Notes: generated from the letters alone by a model not told the origin. A DNA stretch of 64,000 nt from Nitrosococcus wardiae (GCF_004421105.1 NZ_CP038033.1:1321659-1385658), one strand, 5' to 3'. Shown: positions 16,458 to 26,336, numbered from the stretch's first letter. Made by a program: numbers and translations.

Positions 16458-16687
16458 TTAAGGGGTTTGAATCCTTGGAATTTTCCTGAAAAAAGCATTT
16501 GGCCGCGAATTAACGTCAATAAACGCAAATATTTCAATGGCTCAGAGACAGACCAGAGTTCACCCGCCAGGCAATTATTCAATGCATTGTTTTATAACCG
16601 TTAATCCCTATAGTTAAGCTGAGAAGTTAAGGTCCTGGTCGGTCTATGTTGGTCTCCTATTTTTCGGAAACGCTAAGGTAAACGGCT

Positions 16688-17497
16688 GTGAGTAAGAAGC
16701 GCAGATTTGAGAGCTTCAATTCGGGGAAAATCAGGCACGAGGACAGTGAGAGCAGCGAATTGCGCTATGGATTGCATGCTGTCCGCGCGGCCTTGGAACA
16801 GCCCGCGACTCAAATTATCTCCTTATGGGTGGACCAAAGTCGGAAGGATCGGGCGATTCAGGAGATTGTCGAACTTGCTCTTGAACAAGGCTTAGATTTC
16901 TATTCCGTGGATCGGGAGGATCTGGATAACCTAGTTCCTGGGGTTCGCCACCAAGGAATCGTGGCCTATTGCTCAGCGCAACCGACGTTTACAGAGGAGG
17001 GGTTATTTGATCTTTTGGACAATTTAAACGCGCCTCCTTTGTTATTGATCCTCGATGGGGTTCAAGATCCCCATAATCTAGGGGCTTGCCTGCGTACAGC
17101 GGAGGCGGCGGGAGTCCATGGGGTGATTGCCCCTAAAGATCGGGCGGTGGGTTTGACTGCTGCAGTGCGCAAAGTCGCTAGCGGTGCAGCGGAGCGGGTC
17201 CCTTTTGTGCGAGTAACTAACCTAGCCCGGCTAATGCGCAAGCTGCATGAACAGGGACTATGGTTGGTCGGGACGGTGGCGAAGGGGGGAGGAAGTCTTT
17301 ATGAAACCGATCTTAAGGGTCCTCTTGGTTTGGTACTTGGCGCTGAGGATCGGGGTCTGCGGCGGTTAACGTCAGAGCACTGCGATTGCCTGGTTCAGAT
17401 TCCCATGCAGGGGTCAGTCGGTAGCCTCAATGTCTCAGTTGCCGCGGGAGTATGCCTCTTTGAGGTCCAGCGCCAGCGTGGCTTTGCTCTAGCCTAA
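16688..17497 (+). CDS. rlmB: 23S rRNA (guanosine-2'-O-)-methyltransferase RlmB
   Basis: A 269-residue SPOUT methyltransferase that methylates G2251 of 23S rRNA. The N-terminal substrate-binding domain begins LRYGLHAVRAALE. The knot motifs are DPHNLGACLRTAEAAGVHGVI, LVLGAEDRGLRRL and IPMQGSVGSLNVSVAAGV. It starts with GTG at 16688. It sits upstream of rpsF, and in related bacteria it is found beside this ribosomal cluster. The 23-residue basic N-terminal extension before LRYG is slightly longer than in E. coli. Confidence 0.93.
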   Translation: MSKKRRFESFNSGKIRHEDSESSELRYGLHAVRAALEQPATQIISLWVDQSRKDRAIQEIVELALEQGLDFYSVDREDLDNLVPGVRHQGIVAYCSAQPTFTEEGLFDLLDNLNAPPLLLILDGVQDPHNLGACLRTAEAAGVHGVIAPKDRAVGLTAAVRKVASGAAERVPFVRVTNLARLMRKLHEQGLWLVGTVAKGGGSLYETDLKGPLGLVLGAEDRGLRRLTSEHCDCLVQIPMQGSVGSLNVSVAAGVCLFEVQRQRGFALA

Positions 17498-17626
17498 ATG
17501 ATGGACCCCCGCTAACGATCTATTTTGTGATCCCCAGATAGCTGACGTATAATCTTGCACCTTTTTACAAACCTCCTTGTCGTTCCTCAGTGGAGCGGCT
17601 GCCCAGACCGTAAGGAGTCATAATCA

Positions 17627-18073
17627 ATGCGGCACTATGAAGTTGTATTTTTAGTTCACCCGGATCAGAGTGAGCAACTCCCTGCTATGATAGAGCGCTA
17701 TCGTCAGCTCATTGAAACCGATGGGGGGCGTATCCATCGCTTGGAAGATTGGGGCCGACGTCAGCTTGCTTATCCCATTCAAAAGGTCCATAAAGCCCAC
17801 TATGTTTTGATGAATGTGGAGTGTACACCCCAGGCGATTGAAGAGCTCACAAGCGCTTTTCGGTTTAATGATGCGGTGCTACGGGATGTGGTGATGCGGC
17901 GGGAGGAAGCCGTTACGGAGCCTTCGCCGTTGGCCAAGGGAGAGGAATCCGGTAGCCGCAGTTATGACAATTCCCGCCCCTCCAGGGATAGGGAAGAGAG
18001 GGATGAATCTGAAAATAAGTCATCTGAAAGTGAATCGGAAGACAAAGGCGAACAGGAAAAGGAATCAGATTAA
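17627..18073 (+). CDS. rpsF: 30S ribosomal protein S6
   Basis: A 148-residue S6. The core ([21 protein letters not shown] to [16 protein letters not shown]) is typical. It is followed by a 45-residue Ser/Glu-rich acidic tail, as in many proteobacteria where the C terminus is the site of glutamate addition. A ribosome site (AAGGAG) precedes it. It is the first gene of rpsF-rpsR-rplI. Confidence 0.96.
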   Translation: MRHYEVVFLVHPDQSEQLPAMIERYRQLIETDGGRIHRLEDWGRRQLAYPIQKVHKAHYVLMNVECTPQAIEELTSAFRFNDAVLRDVVMRREEAVTEPSPLAKGEESGSRSYDNSRPSRDREERDESENKSSESESEDKGEQEKESD

Positions 18074-18239
18074 AACGGGAGCTTTCTGGTCTTATCTTGT
18101 TTTAGAATATTAGCATGGTGATAGGACCTGGTTAAATTTATAGTTGCTGCCAACAGCGGGCTACCGTATTTTTAATAGGTAAAAGCAGTCCGGCTGTTGG
18201 CCGAGTTCTATGGTAGATTAACTCATTCGAAGGTGAATT

Positions 18240-18464
18240 ATGGCACGTTATTTTCGGCGTAGAAAATTTTGCCGCTTTACAGCTGAGGGCGTCAAAGAGA
18301 TTGATTACAAAGATCTTGCTACCCTCAAAGAATATATTACTGAGACTGGCAAAATTGTACCGAGCCGGATTACGGGTACTAAAGCTAAATATCAGCGGCA
18401 GTTGTCCCGGGCGGTCAAGCGGGCCCGTTACTTAGCGTTACTTCCTTATTGTGATCGCCATTAA
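18240..18464 (+). CDS. rpsR: 30S ribosomal protein S18
   Basis: A 74-residue S18 ([17 protein letters not shown]...), ending [15 protein letters not shown], which is diagnostic. It binds the platform with S6. The gap of 166 bases after rpsF shows no gene; a PriB gene found here in some gammaproteobacteria is absent. Confidence 0.97.
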   Translation: MARYFRRRKFCRFTAEGVKEIDYKDLATLKEYITETGKIVPSRITGTKAKYQRQLSRAVKRARYLALLPYCDRH

Positions 18465-18573
18465 TATTCAATAACTTTATTGGAGCAGTGGTTACGGGTA
18501 TACCCTGTATCCTGAGCTATCAATGCAAAGTGACGGCTTAGCTTTGGGCGGCGATGAGAGTGGGGGATAGAAA

Positions 18574-19026
18574 GTGGAAGTAATATTACTGGAACAAGTA
18601 CTAAATCTAGGCAGACTTGGAGACAAAGTGTCGGTAAAAGCCGGTTATGCCCGCAATTACCTAATACCTCAAGGGAAGGCGGTGACCGCAACGAAGGAAA
18701 ACGAGGCCTATTTTGAATCCCGCAAGGCCGAACTGGAAAAGGCCGCTGGGGAGAAGGTTGCGGTAGCGGAAAGGCGCAAGCAAGCGTTGGCAGACCTGGG
18801 TAGCGTCACTATTGCAGCCAAGGCCGGTACCGAAGGCAAGTTGTTTGGCTCGGTGGGGACCGCGGATATTGCCGAAGCCTTGACCAAAGCTGGGGTGGAT
18901 GTGGTGAAGAAGGAAGTACGACTACCTGAAGGGGCTTTGCGCCAGGTTGGCGAATACGAGGTCGGGATTTATTTACACCCCAATGTAGAAACCTCTGTCA
19001 AGGTAGTCGTGACGAGCGAGGAATAA
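18574..19026 (+). CDS. rplI: 50S ribosomal protein L9
   Basis: A 150-residue L9. The N-terminal domain has [20 protein letters not shown], a long connecting helix follows, and the C-terminal domain includes [17 protein letters not shown]. The start is GTG at 18574, giving the conserved opening MEVILLEQV. It is cotranscribed with rpsF and rpsR. Confidence 0.96.
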   Translation: MEVILLEQVLNLGRLGDKVSVKAGYARNYLIPQGKAVTATKENEAYFESRKAELEKAAGEKVAVAERRKQALADLGSVTIAAKAGTEGKLFGSVGTADIAEALTKAGVDVVKKEVRLPEGALRQVGEYEVGIYLHPNVETSVKVVVTSEE

Positions 19027-19107
19027 CATTTCTCGGCGTACGGGGCTGAGACAGGCGTGCTTGTGCCGGGTATAGGCCCTGGCAATTAGCTCATCAGGAG
19101 AGGATGG

Positions 19108-20508
19108 ATGCCGGGACTCGCCTACCAGGAGCAGAAAGACGAACTGGTTGATGGACTTAAGGTTCCTCCCCATTCCATTGAGGCCGAGCAATCGGTATTA
19201 GGGGGATTATTATTAGATAATCAGGCCTGGGATCAGATCGCTGATATTCTTAGCGTGGAGGATTTCTATCGCCAGGACCACCGCCTTTTATTCCACTCTA
19301 TTGGTGAGCTGATTGAACGCTCACGGCCCTGTGATGTGGTGACGCTGTCCGAATGGCTAAAGGACAAGCAAGTATTGGAGGAAGTGGGCGGCTTAGCTTA
19401 TCTAACGAGCTTAGCGCGCAATACGCCGACGGCGGCCAACATTAAGGCCTATGGGGAGGTTGTCCGGGAACGTTCGGTCTTGCGCCAGCTTATCCGGGTG
19501 GGCACTGATATTGCCGGTAATGCCTATCAGCCGGGGGGACGGAATAGTGGGGAATTGCTTGACGAAGCCGAGAAGCGGGTATTCGAAATTGCCGAACAAG
19601 GTGCCCGTGGTCGGCAAGGTTTTGTCAACATAAAGAACCTACTAGGTAAGGTGGTGGATCGGATCGACCACCTATTCGAACAGGATAGTCCGATTACTGG
19701 GCTTCCCTCGGGCTTTACGGATTTTGATGCCCTAACTTCTGGTCTCCAGCCGGCGGATTTAATTATTGCCGCCGGCAGGCCCTCCATGGGTAAGACTACC
19801 TTCGCCATGAATATTGCGGAACATGTGGCCATTAAACATCGGGTGCCTGTGGCTGTATTTAGCATGGAAATGCCCGGCGAACAATTGGCCATGCGGATGA
19901 TGTCTTCTTTGGGGCACATTGATCAGCACCGGATACGGACGGGTCGTCTTGAAGACGATGACTGGCCGCGTCTGACCTCAGCGGTCAGTTTGCTGACTGA
20001 GGCGCCGCTTTTTATCGATGATACCCCGGCCCTTTCCCCTACTGAGCTACGGGCGCGCGCACGACGGTTGATGCGGGAACAAGATGGCCTGGGCCTGATC
20101 CTCATTGATTACTTGCAGCTGATGCAGGTACCCGGCCACCGAGAGAATCGGGCGACTGAGATTTCCGAGATTTCACGTAACCTCAAGGCTGTGGCTAAGG
20201 AACTCAATGTCCCCGTGTTGGCTATCTCCCAGCTTAACCGCAGCTTGGAACAACGGCCTAACAAACGGCCAGTGATGTCCGATCTGCGGGAATCTGGTGC
20301 CATCGAGCAGGATGCCGATCTTATCGTGTTTATCTATCGCGATGAGGTCTATAATGAGGATAGCCCGGATCGGGGAACGGCTGAAATCATCATTGGTAAG
20401 CAACGCAATGGTCCTATTGGAACCGTGCGTCTCACCTTCCGCGGTCAGTATACCCGCTTCGAAAATTATGTTCAGGACGTCTACGGTGCAGGGAGTGGGA
20501 CCACTTAG
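19108..20508 (+). CDS. dnaB: Replicative DNA helicase DnaB
   Basis: A 466-residue hexameric helicase. The N-terminal domain begins PPHSIEAEQSVLGGLLLD. The RecA-type C-terminal domain has Walker A GRPSMGKTTFAMN, Walker B LILIDYLQLM and the DnaB segment SDLRESGAIEQDADLI. Length is normal and no intein is present. It follows rplI in the conserved order rplI-dnaB-alr. Confidence 0.97.
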   Translation: MPGLAYQEQKDELVDGLKVPPHSIEAEQSVLGGLLLDNQAWDQIADILSVEDFYRQDHRLLFHSIGELIERSRPCDVVTLSEWLKDKQVLEEVGGLAYLTSLARNTPTAANIKAYGEVVRERSVLRQLIRVGTDIAGNAYQPGGRNSGELLDEAEKRVFEIAEQGARGRQGFVNIKNLLGKVVDRIDHLFEQDSPITGLPSGFTDFDALTSGLQPADLIIAAGRPSMGKTTFAMNIAEHVAIKHRVPVAVFSMEMPGEQLAMRMMSSLGHIDQHRIRTGRLEDDDWPRLTSAVSLLTEAPLFIDDTPALSPTELRARARRLMREQDGLGLILIDYLQLMQVPGHRENRATEISEISRNLKAVAKELNVPVLAISQLNRSLEQRPNKRPVMSDLRESGAIEQDADLIVFIYRDEVYNEDSPDRGTAEIIIGKQRNGPIGTVRLTFRGQYTRFENYVQDVYGAGSGTT

Positions 20509-20560
20509 GCGATGTAGATAAAATTGATTAGTAAGCTATACACCTCGTCGTGCAGCTTCC

Positions 20561-21631
20561 TTGAATTTTCCTCAGGCTATTATTGACCTTAGCGCCTTAC
20601 GCCATAATCTGCAACGGGTCCGGGAGCGGGCACCCTATAGCCGAGTTATGGCTGTGGTTAAAGCGGATGGTTATGGTCATGGGCTAAAAAGGGTAGCCCA
20701 AGTGCTGGCAGAAGCACATGCTTTTGCCGTGGCTCGGCTAGGGGAAGCCTTGGTGTTGCGCCAAGCAGGATACCAAGGCACTATTGTTTTACTAGAAGGC
20801 ATCGCCGATAAAGAAGAATTACAGGTTGCCGCTGCCTACAACCTGACCCTAGTGGTGCACGAAACCACCCAATTGGATTTGCTGTGGCAGGTTCCGGTGA
20901 AAGCACCGCTTTCAGTTTGGCTTAAAGTAGATACCGGCATGCACCGTCTAGGTTTTCCACCAGAACGGGTGGCTGAAGCGGTTGCCAGCTTACGCCGCTG
21001 TCCAGCGGTTGCTGCCGTCGTTGGCTTGATGAGTCACCTAGCCAATGCGGATCAAGCTGAGGATTCACTCACTGCTATCCAATTGGAGACTTTTGAAAGA
21101 ATAACGGTGCCAGGGCTGTGGCGCAGTATAGCCAATTCAGCAGCCGTTATTGCCTGTCCTCAAGCCCATTTTGATTGGGTTCGCCCAGGCCTTATGCTTT
21201 ATGGAGCCTCGCCTTTTGCCAATTGTACGGGTGCTGCCGTAGGTCTCAAACCGGTTATGACCCTGAAGACCCGTCTTATTGCCATCCATCACCTGCATCC
21301 GGGCGATAGCATTGGTTATGGCGCCACCTGGGTTTGTCCCGAGGCGATGGTTGTTGGCGTAGCAGCCATTGGCTATGGCGATGGTTATCCCCGTCATGCC
21401 GCGCCGGGAACGCCGCTGCTGGTAAATGGTCGGCCCGTACCCCTGGTGGGGCGAGTGTCTATGGATATGGTGACCCTTGATCTGCGCAGCCAGCCGGAGG
21501 CAAAAGTTGGTGATCCGGTGATTGTTTGGGGACCCGGTTTGCCAGTGGAGGAGATCGCCTGCCATGCCGCCACGATTCCCTATGAGTTGCTGTGCCAAGT
21601 CACCGCTCGGGTGCCACGAATTAGGGAGTAA
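20561..21631 (+). CDS. alr: Alanine racemase
   Basis: A 356-residue PLP enzyme that supplies D-Ala for peptidoglycan. The PLP-binding Lys is in AVVKADGYGHG and the second catalytic base Tyr is in DSIGYGATW. The start is TTG at 20561 (NFPQAIIDLSALRHN), the only one giving normal length. It ends 4 bases before the radA GTG. Confidence 0.95.
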   Translation: MNFPQAIIDLSALRHNLQRVRERAPYSRVMAVVKADGYGHGLKRVAQVLAEAHAFAVARLGEALVLRQAGYQGTIVLLEGIADKEELQVAAAYNLTLVVHETTQLDLLWQVPVKAPLSVWLKVDTGMHRLGFPPERVAEAVASLRRCPAVAAVVGLMSHLANADQAEDSLTAIQLETFERITVPGLWRSIANSAAVIACPQAHFDWVRPGLMLYGASPFANCTGAAVGLKPVMTLKTRLIAIHHLHPGDSIGYGATWVCPEAMVVGVAAIGYGDGYPRHAAPGTPLLVNGRPVPLVGRVSMDMVTLDLRSQPEAKVGDPVIVWGPGLPVEEIACHAATIPYELLCQVTARVPRIRE

Positions 21632-21635
21632 GGAG

Positions 21636-23006
21636 GTGGGGAAGTCCAAAACCGTTTATCAGTGCGATCAATGTGGCGCCGAGACGATTCGTTGGGCTGG
21701 CCAATGCCCCGGCTGCGGCGCCTGGAATAGTCTGGAGGAGCAACTAAGAGCTCAACTACCGAAACGAACGGGACGATATGCCCACTATGCCGGTGCGTTA
21801 AGTACGGTGCAGCCCTTAGCGGAGGTTCAAGTCGAAGGTGAGGTGCGCCTGTCAACGGGCCTATCCGAGCTGGATCGGGTCTTAGGCGGAGGGCTAGTGG
21901 CCGGTTCGGTGGTGCTCATTGGCGGAGATCCAGGAATTGGCAAATCTACTTTGTTATTACAGGCCCTGGCAAAATTGGGGACTATCCAGAAAGGTCGGGT
22001 GCTGTATCTAACCGGGGAGGAATCCTTAGCGCAAATCAGCCTCAGGGCCCAGCGCTTGGGATTGGGAACCGCACCAGTGCGTTTGCTAGCCGATACCCTA
22101 GTGGAGCGGGTACTGGCCGTTGTTCAGCAAGAGCGGCCCGAGGTGATGGTGGTCGACTCTATTCAGACTTTATATACAGAGCAGTTGCAATCGGCGCCGG
22201 GAACGGTGACTCAAGTGCGGGAAAGCGCCGGACAATTGCTGCGTTTTGCTAAACAAAGCGGGACTGCGGTAATCCTGGTGGGCCATGTGACCAAAGAAGG
22301 GGCTTTGGCGGGGCCCCGGGTGTTAGAGCATATGGTTGATACAGTGCTTTACTTCGAAGGCGATGGGGGAGAGCGGCTGCGGGTATTGCGGGCAGCAAAG
22401 AATCGCTTCGGTGCGGCTAACGAGCTGGGGGTTTTCGCCATGACCGAGCGGGGATTGCGGGGCGTGACCAATCCCTCAGCCATCTTTCTCTCCCGGGGGA
22501 AGGAAGCGGTTCCCGGTAGTGCTGTCACAGTCATCCGGGAAGGTAGTCGTCCTTTGCTGGTGGAAGTCCAGGCCTTAGTGGATGACAGTCATCTTGCCAA
22601 CCCCCGCCGGGTCACAGTGGGTTTGGAACCCAATCGCTTAGCTATGTTGCTGGCCATTCTTCATCGCCATGGGGCGGTAATGCCGGGCGCCCAGGACGTA
22701 TTTGTCAATGTGGTGGGGGGAGTACGAGTCCATGAAACGGGCGCTGATCTGGCGGTCCTGGCCGCTATTGTCTCCAGCTTGCGAGATAGGCCTCTAGGCC
22801 AGGAGTTGGTGTTGTTCGGAGAAGTGGGTTTAACCGGGGAAATCCGTCCCGTGCCTGGGGGTGAAGAACGTTTGGCCGCTGCCGCTAAGCATGGCTTTAA
22901 AAAGGCCATCTTGCCCCAGGGAAATATCCCGAGACGGTCGGTTGAGAATATCACCATTGTTCCGGTGAGCCGCCTAGCCGAGGTGTTGGAGGCGCTTAGG
23001 GAGTGA
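21636..23006 (+). CDS. radA: DNA repair protein RadA (Sms)
   Basis: A 456-residue branch-migration helicase. Features in order are a C4 zinc finger (CDQCGAETIRWAGQCPGCG), a RecA-like core with Walker A GDPGIGKST, the RadA-specific KNRFG motif (AAKNRFGAANELG), and a Lon-type C-terminal domain (NVVGGVRVHETGADL). The GTG at 21636, preceded by AAGGAG, is the true start. An earlier in-frame ATG at 21522 would lie inside alr. Confidence 0.95.
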   Translation: MGKSKTVYQCDQCGAETIRWAGQCPGCGAWNSLEEQLRAQLPKRTGRYAHYAGALSTVQPLAEVQVEGEVRLSTGLSELDRVLGGGLVAGSVVLIGGDPGIGKSTLLLQALAKLGTIQKGRVLYLTGEESLAQISLRAQRLGLGTAPVRLLADTLVERVLAVVQQERPEVMVVDSIQTLYTEQLQSAPGTVTQVRESAGQLLRFAKQSGTAVILVGHVTKEGALAGPRVLEHMVDTVLYFEGDGGERLRVLRAAKNRFGAANELGVFAMTERGLRGVTNPSAIFLSRGKEAVPGSAVTVIREGSRPLLVEVQALVDDSHLANPRRVTVGLEPNRLAMLLAILHRHGAVMPGAQDVFVNVVGGVRVHETGADLAVLAAIVSSLRDRPLGQELVLFGEVGLTGEIRPVPGGEERLAAAAKHGFKKAILPQGNIPRRSVENITIVPVSRLAEVLEALRE

Positions 23007-23013
23007 GTTGTCC

Positions 23014-23244
23014 TCAGTTGAAATCATCCGTTGGAACTGTGGCAGCGGGAAAGGCACGTCCCTTTTCCGCAAAGGCTGCGGCTGCCGTCTCAATGCTGTC
23101 CACTACCAAGTCATAGGCTTCTTGGTAGCTCTCGCCGTACTCTACTAGATCCGGCAGCTCTTTCACCCGCCCCTCAAACAACACCTCTCCGTCGAAGTTA
23201 TCGCGACGGATGCTAATGTTGTAGGCATGGGGATCAATACTCAT
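23014..23244 (-). CDS. HicB-family antitoxin-like protein, solitary
   Basis: A 76-residue protein with the partial RNase-H-like HicB fold: YNISIRRDNFDGEVLFEGRV, then LPDLVEYGESYQEAYDLVVDSIETAA. HicB normally neutralises the HicA mRNA interferase. No hicA is found on either side: radA ends 8 bases away, and a truncated MITE lies just upstream, where hicA often sits. It has no added DNA-binding tail. It is probably an orphan antitoxin. Confidence 0.75.
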   Translation of the reverse strand: MSIDPHAYNISIRRDNFDGEVLFEGRVKELPDLVEYGESYQEAYDLVVDSIETAAAAFAEKGRAFPAATVPTDDFN

Positions 23245-23268
23245 CTGATTTCTCCTAAGTGGTAGTCA

Positions 23269-23340
23269 GTACCTATGAATAAAATATGAGGTGTTTTAGA
23301 AGCGAGCCGGTGGTGTTCTACAAACCCGTTTTTTCTCCCT
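23269..23340. repeat. Partial second copy of the 160-bp MITE
   Basis: 72 bases match 6582-6653 of the MITE (GTACCTATGAATAAAATATG through CAAACCCG and a T-rich run) with about five differences, then similarity stops. TTAA is not present at its outer edge. It lies 24 bases upstream of the solitary hicB and is a truncated, older insertion. Confidence 0.75.
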
Positions 23341-23475
23341 ATCCTCTCGGCCATCTGGTGCTGATAGTCATTCACTTCGCCAAATAGGTAAGGAGCTATG
23401 CTAAAGTTTGACTATCTACCAGAACGTTGGGGGTGGATAAATAATAATTAATCTTAACTTGGAGCGATCAATAGC

Positions 23476-23895
23476 ATGCTTTGGGTCAAGGCTTTTCATA
23501 TTATCTTTGTAGTGACATGGTTTGCCGGCTTGTTTTATTTGCCACGATTATTTGTCTACCATGCTCAATGTGAGGATAAGCCAGGACGGGAGCGTTTTAA
23601 AATCATGGAGCGCAAGCTTTATCGTGGCATTATGCACCCGAGCGCTATTTTAGCCGTAGGGTTCGGGGTGTGGTTGCTTTATTTAATGCCCTCTTGGTTG
23701 AGCGCAGGGTGGCTCCATGTCAAACTTTCCCTGGTTCTGGTTTTGATTGTCTATCATCTCTATTGTGGCCGGTTATTGGTTGCCTTTCGGGAGGAGCGCA
23801 ATCGCCACAGCCATGTTTATTATCGCTGGTTCAATGAATTCCCGGTTTTAATCTTAATTGGAGCAGTGATTTTAGTGGTAGTGAAGCCCTTTTGA
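23476..23895 (+). CDS. hemJ: Protoporphyrinogen IX oxidase HemJ
   Basis: A 139-residue inner-membrane protein with four helices. It matches the HemJ (UPF0093) family, which oxidises protoporphyrinogen IX in heme synthesis. The N-terminal KAFHIIFVVTWFAGLFYLPR contains the conserved His, and KLYRGIMHPSAILAVGFGVW follows. A ribosome site (TTGGAG) precedes the ATG. It stands alone upstream of lpxD. Confidence 0.9.
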   Translation: MLWVKAFHIIFVVTWFAGLFYLPRLFVYHAQCEDKPGRERFKIMERKLYRGIMHPSAILAVGFGVWLLYLMPSWLSAGWLHVKLSLVLVLIVYHLYCGRLLVAFREERNRHSHVYYRWFNEFPVLILIGAVILVVVKPF

Positions 23896-23952
23896 AGGGA
23901 GCGCTTGCTTCATTCTTATAGCGTAAAAAAAAACTAAGTCGAGTGGGGGGGC

Positions 23953-24996
23953 ATGGAAATTCGTCTTTGGGAGATCGCCCGGTTTTTGGGTTGTGTCATT
24001 GAGGGCGATAGAGAAACCCTTATCCGGGGGGTTGCACCATTAGATCAGGCGCAAGCAGATGACTTGAGCTTTTATACTAACCGTAAATATATCTCTCGAG
24101 CTCGGTTATCAAAGGCAGCTGCTTTGGTGGTGGGACCTGATGATCGGGAACAGTTTGCGGAGCGACCCCTGCTCATTTCAGATAATCCCTATCGAGATTT
24201 CGCTAGGGTCGTAGACAAATGGTTCAATCGGCCCTATCGCCCGGCGCCCGGTGTGCATCCCACGGCTATCGTGGGGGAGGGGGTGCAAATAGCAGAGGGG
24301 TGTAGCATTGGCGCCTACTGTGTGATCGAAAAGGGCGCCACCATCAAAGCTCACACCGTCTTATTTCCCTTTTGTTATGTGGGCGCAAAGGCTACCGTGG
24401 GGGAACACTGTTTGCTCTACCCGCGGGTGACCTTGCTGGAGCGGGTGAGCATTGGTAATCGGGTTATTCTGCACTCCGGGGTGATTATCGGTGGCGATGG
24501 ATTTGGGTTTGCGCCTGATCCCCGGCAAGGCTATTTCAAGGTGCCGCAAGTGGGGCGGGTAGAAATTGCCGATGATGTAGAGGTGCAATGCAATACTGCC
24601 ATTGACCGGGGGGCGCTAGGTGCCACCAGCATCGGCCGGGGTACCAAAATTGATAATCTGGTTCAAATTGGCCACAACGTGGAGGTTGGCGAGCACAACA
24701 TTATCGTCAGTCAGGTAGGTATTTCCGGGAGTACTAAAATCGGTAACTGGGTAACCTTGGCGGGCCAAGTGGGCCTTGTAGGTCATATTCAGGTTGGCGA
24801 TGGAGCTATTGTAACCGCCCAGTCGGGGGTGGCCAAAGACGTGCCGCCTAAGGCCGTCGTGACTGGTAGTCCTGCCCAACCGATGATTGAAAACCGCCGA
24901 GCATTGGCGGAGGTGAACCGGCTTTCGGGGTTACGAAAGAAGGTCCATGAATTGGAACAGCGGCTTAAGGCGCTGGAGCAGGATAAAAACGGATAG
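23953..24996 (+). CDS. lpxD: UDP-3-O-(3-hydroxyacyl)glucosamine N-acyltransferase
   Basis: A 347-residue lipid A enzyme. The N-terminal uridine-binding domain ends near 100. A left-handed beta-helix of hexapeptide repeats follows (IAEGCSIGAYCVIEKGATI ...), with the catalytic His in LVQIGHNVEVGEH. A C-terminal helix (LSGLRKKVHELEQRLKALE) completes it. It adds the amide-linked 3-hydroxy fatty acid in the cytoplasm. It is not linked here to lpxA/fabZ, which is unusual for gammaproteobacteria, so this may be a second lpxD copy. Confidence 0.93.
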   Translation: MEIRLWEIARFLGCVIEGDRETLIRGVAPLDQAQADDLSFYTNRKYISRARLSKAAALVVGPDDREQFAERPLLISDNPYRDFARVVDKWFNRPYRPAPGVHPTAIVGEGVQIAEGCSIGAYCVIEKGATIKAHTVLFPFCYVGAKATVGEHCLLYPRVTLLERVSIGNRVILHSGVIIGGDGFGFAPDPRQGYFKVPQVGRVEIADDVEVQCNTAIDRGALGATSIGRGTKIDNLVQIGHNVEVGEHNIIVSQVGISGSTKIGNWVTLAGQVGLVGHIQVGDGAIVTAQSGVAKDVPPKAVVTGSPAQPMIENRRALAEVNRLSGLRKKVHELEQRLKALEQDKNG

Positions 24997-25034
24997 CATG
25001 GTCCCTTAAAGACAATTTGCGGGCAAGATTGAAG

Positions 25035-25958
25035 CTAACGGGCTTTTATCAGGCGATAGACACGACCTCGGTTGATGCTGGCCGCTTCTCGTTCCGAGCC
25101 ACCCAGAATATACAAATGGGGACCGGTGCTGATAGTGGGCATCCCGTGCAGCGCTACTGGCAAGCTAGGGCCTTGTTGCCATTTTCCCGATAGATTTTCC
25201 AAGCTCTCTGAACTGGCCAGGATATCCCGTCCGGTCATGATCACCTCGCCGCCAAAGACCATGATTTTTCCCTGATGAACTGTGGCTCCATGGCCGCCCC
25301 GTGCTGTATTCAAGGAAGGGCCCTCATGCCAAGTATCGGTTACGGGATTATAGATTTCCACCGAGCGCAGTTCACCGGCTCCCTGATAACGCCCAGCAAT
25401 AACGACGATCTTGTCTTCAAAAACAACGCTACGAGTGTGTTCCCGGCGCTCCTGCATTCCCTTGAGATGGGTCCAGGAATCTTGCTCCGGGTCATAACGG
25501 AGTAGCTTATTGCTAGGGCCTTTGCCGCCTACGAGGTAGATAAAATTCCCCATCGAAACCGCATCTCCGGCATAACGGGGTTCAGGCATGGGGGTTAAGG
25601 TTTGCCATTGATGGGTGTGGGAATCGTAAGCCCAGGCGGTTGCTGTTGGAGACCAATCCCGATCGCTGCCCCCAAAAATATAAATTTTCCCTTGATGAGC
25701 GGTCACCATGAGATGATGGCGAGGTGCGGGCAGCGGCGCCAGTTGCTTCCAGGTGTCGGTAATGACATTATAGGCTTCAAACTGGCGCTGGCCTCCCAGC
25801 CCTCCGGGCACATAGATTTTGCCGTCAAGATAGGTTGCCGACATTTCTGAACGATGGGTGGGCATGGGGGAGAGTTGTTGCCATTGCCCTGGTGCGGAGT
25901 ATGCTAGGAATGAAATACTTAGCAGTAGCCCGCCCAAGTGACTTTTTTTAAGTCTCAT
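25035..25958 (-). CDS. Exported kelch-repeat beta-propeller protein
   Basis: A 307-residue protein with a signal peptide (LGGLLLSISFLAYSAPG) and about six kelch repeats, each with a Gly-Gly turn and a spaced Tyr...Trp pair (for example GKIYVPGG, then YNVITDTWKQL; GKIYIFGG, then YDSHTHQWQTL). It would form a periplasmic or extracellular propeller. Kelch proteins of this type include sialic-acid epimerases, but no specific active site is recognised. It is monocistronic. Confidence 0.82.
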   Translation of the reverse strand: MRLKKSHLGGLLLSISFLAYSAPGQWQQLSPMPTHRSEMSATYLDGKIYVPGGLGGQRQFEAYNVITDTWKQLAPLPAPRHHLMVTAHQGKIYIFGGSDRDWSPTATAWAYDSHTHQWQTLTPMPEPRYAGDAVSMGNFIYLVGGKGPSNKLLRYDPEQDSWTHLKGMQERREHTRSVVFEDKIVVIAGRYQGAGELRSVEIYNPVTDTWHEGPSLNTARGGHGATVHQGKIMVFGGEVIMTGRDILASSESLENLSGKWQQGPSLPVALHGMPTISTGPHLYILGGSEREAASINRGRVYRLIKAR

Positions 25959-26150
25959 TTGCTGCTTTCCTTTGAGCTATTGCCATTGTTCAGAAAGTTT
26001 AGCAGTTGCGAAAAAAAGGAAAAGAAATTGGAGGTTCAACCGAGCCCTCCAACAGAAGATGGCTAAAAAGGGCATTGAGAACATGGCAGCCAGGCAACTT
26101 CAAAAGCTTTGTTAGTTTCAATTGCAACTTTTATAGCACAGGATTAAGCA

Positions 26151-26336
26151 ATGGATATTGAAGTAGGGGGCTTTTTTGGCTTATTGTTATTGGTGGCGGA
26201 CGTTTGGGCGATTTTGAATATTTTTCAGAGTGGTACTTCTACGGGTGGAAAAGCAGCATGGATCGTATTGGTGCTGGTGCTGCCATTACTCGGGTTTATC
26301 CTTTGGTTTTTGTTGGGTCCACGGTCTTCCTCTTAG
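26151..26336 (+). CDS. Small PLDc_N-domain membrane protein
   Basis: A 61-residue protein with two transmembrane helices. The pattern is LLLVADVWAILNIFQSGTST, then KAAWIVLVLVLPLLGFILWF and the end LLGPRS. This is the short phospholipase-D N-terminal (PLDc_N) motif. Stand-alone proteins of this kind are common and uncharacterised. It lies between the kelch gene and the ABC transporter. Confidence 0.75.
   Translation: MDIEVGGFFGLLLLVADVWAILNIFQSGTSTGGKAAWIVLVLVLPLLGFILWFLLGPRSSS

Noticed and set aside
21522-21635. RadA starting at ATG 21522 as an alr-overlapping extension
   Set aside because: GTG 21636 with AAGGAG gives the usual zinc-finger start and normal length.
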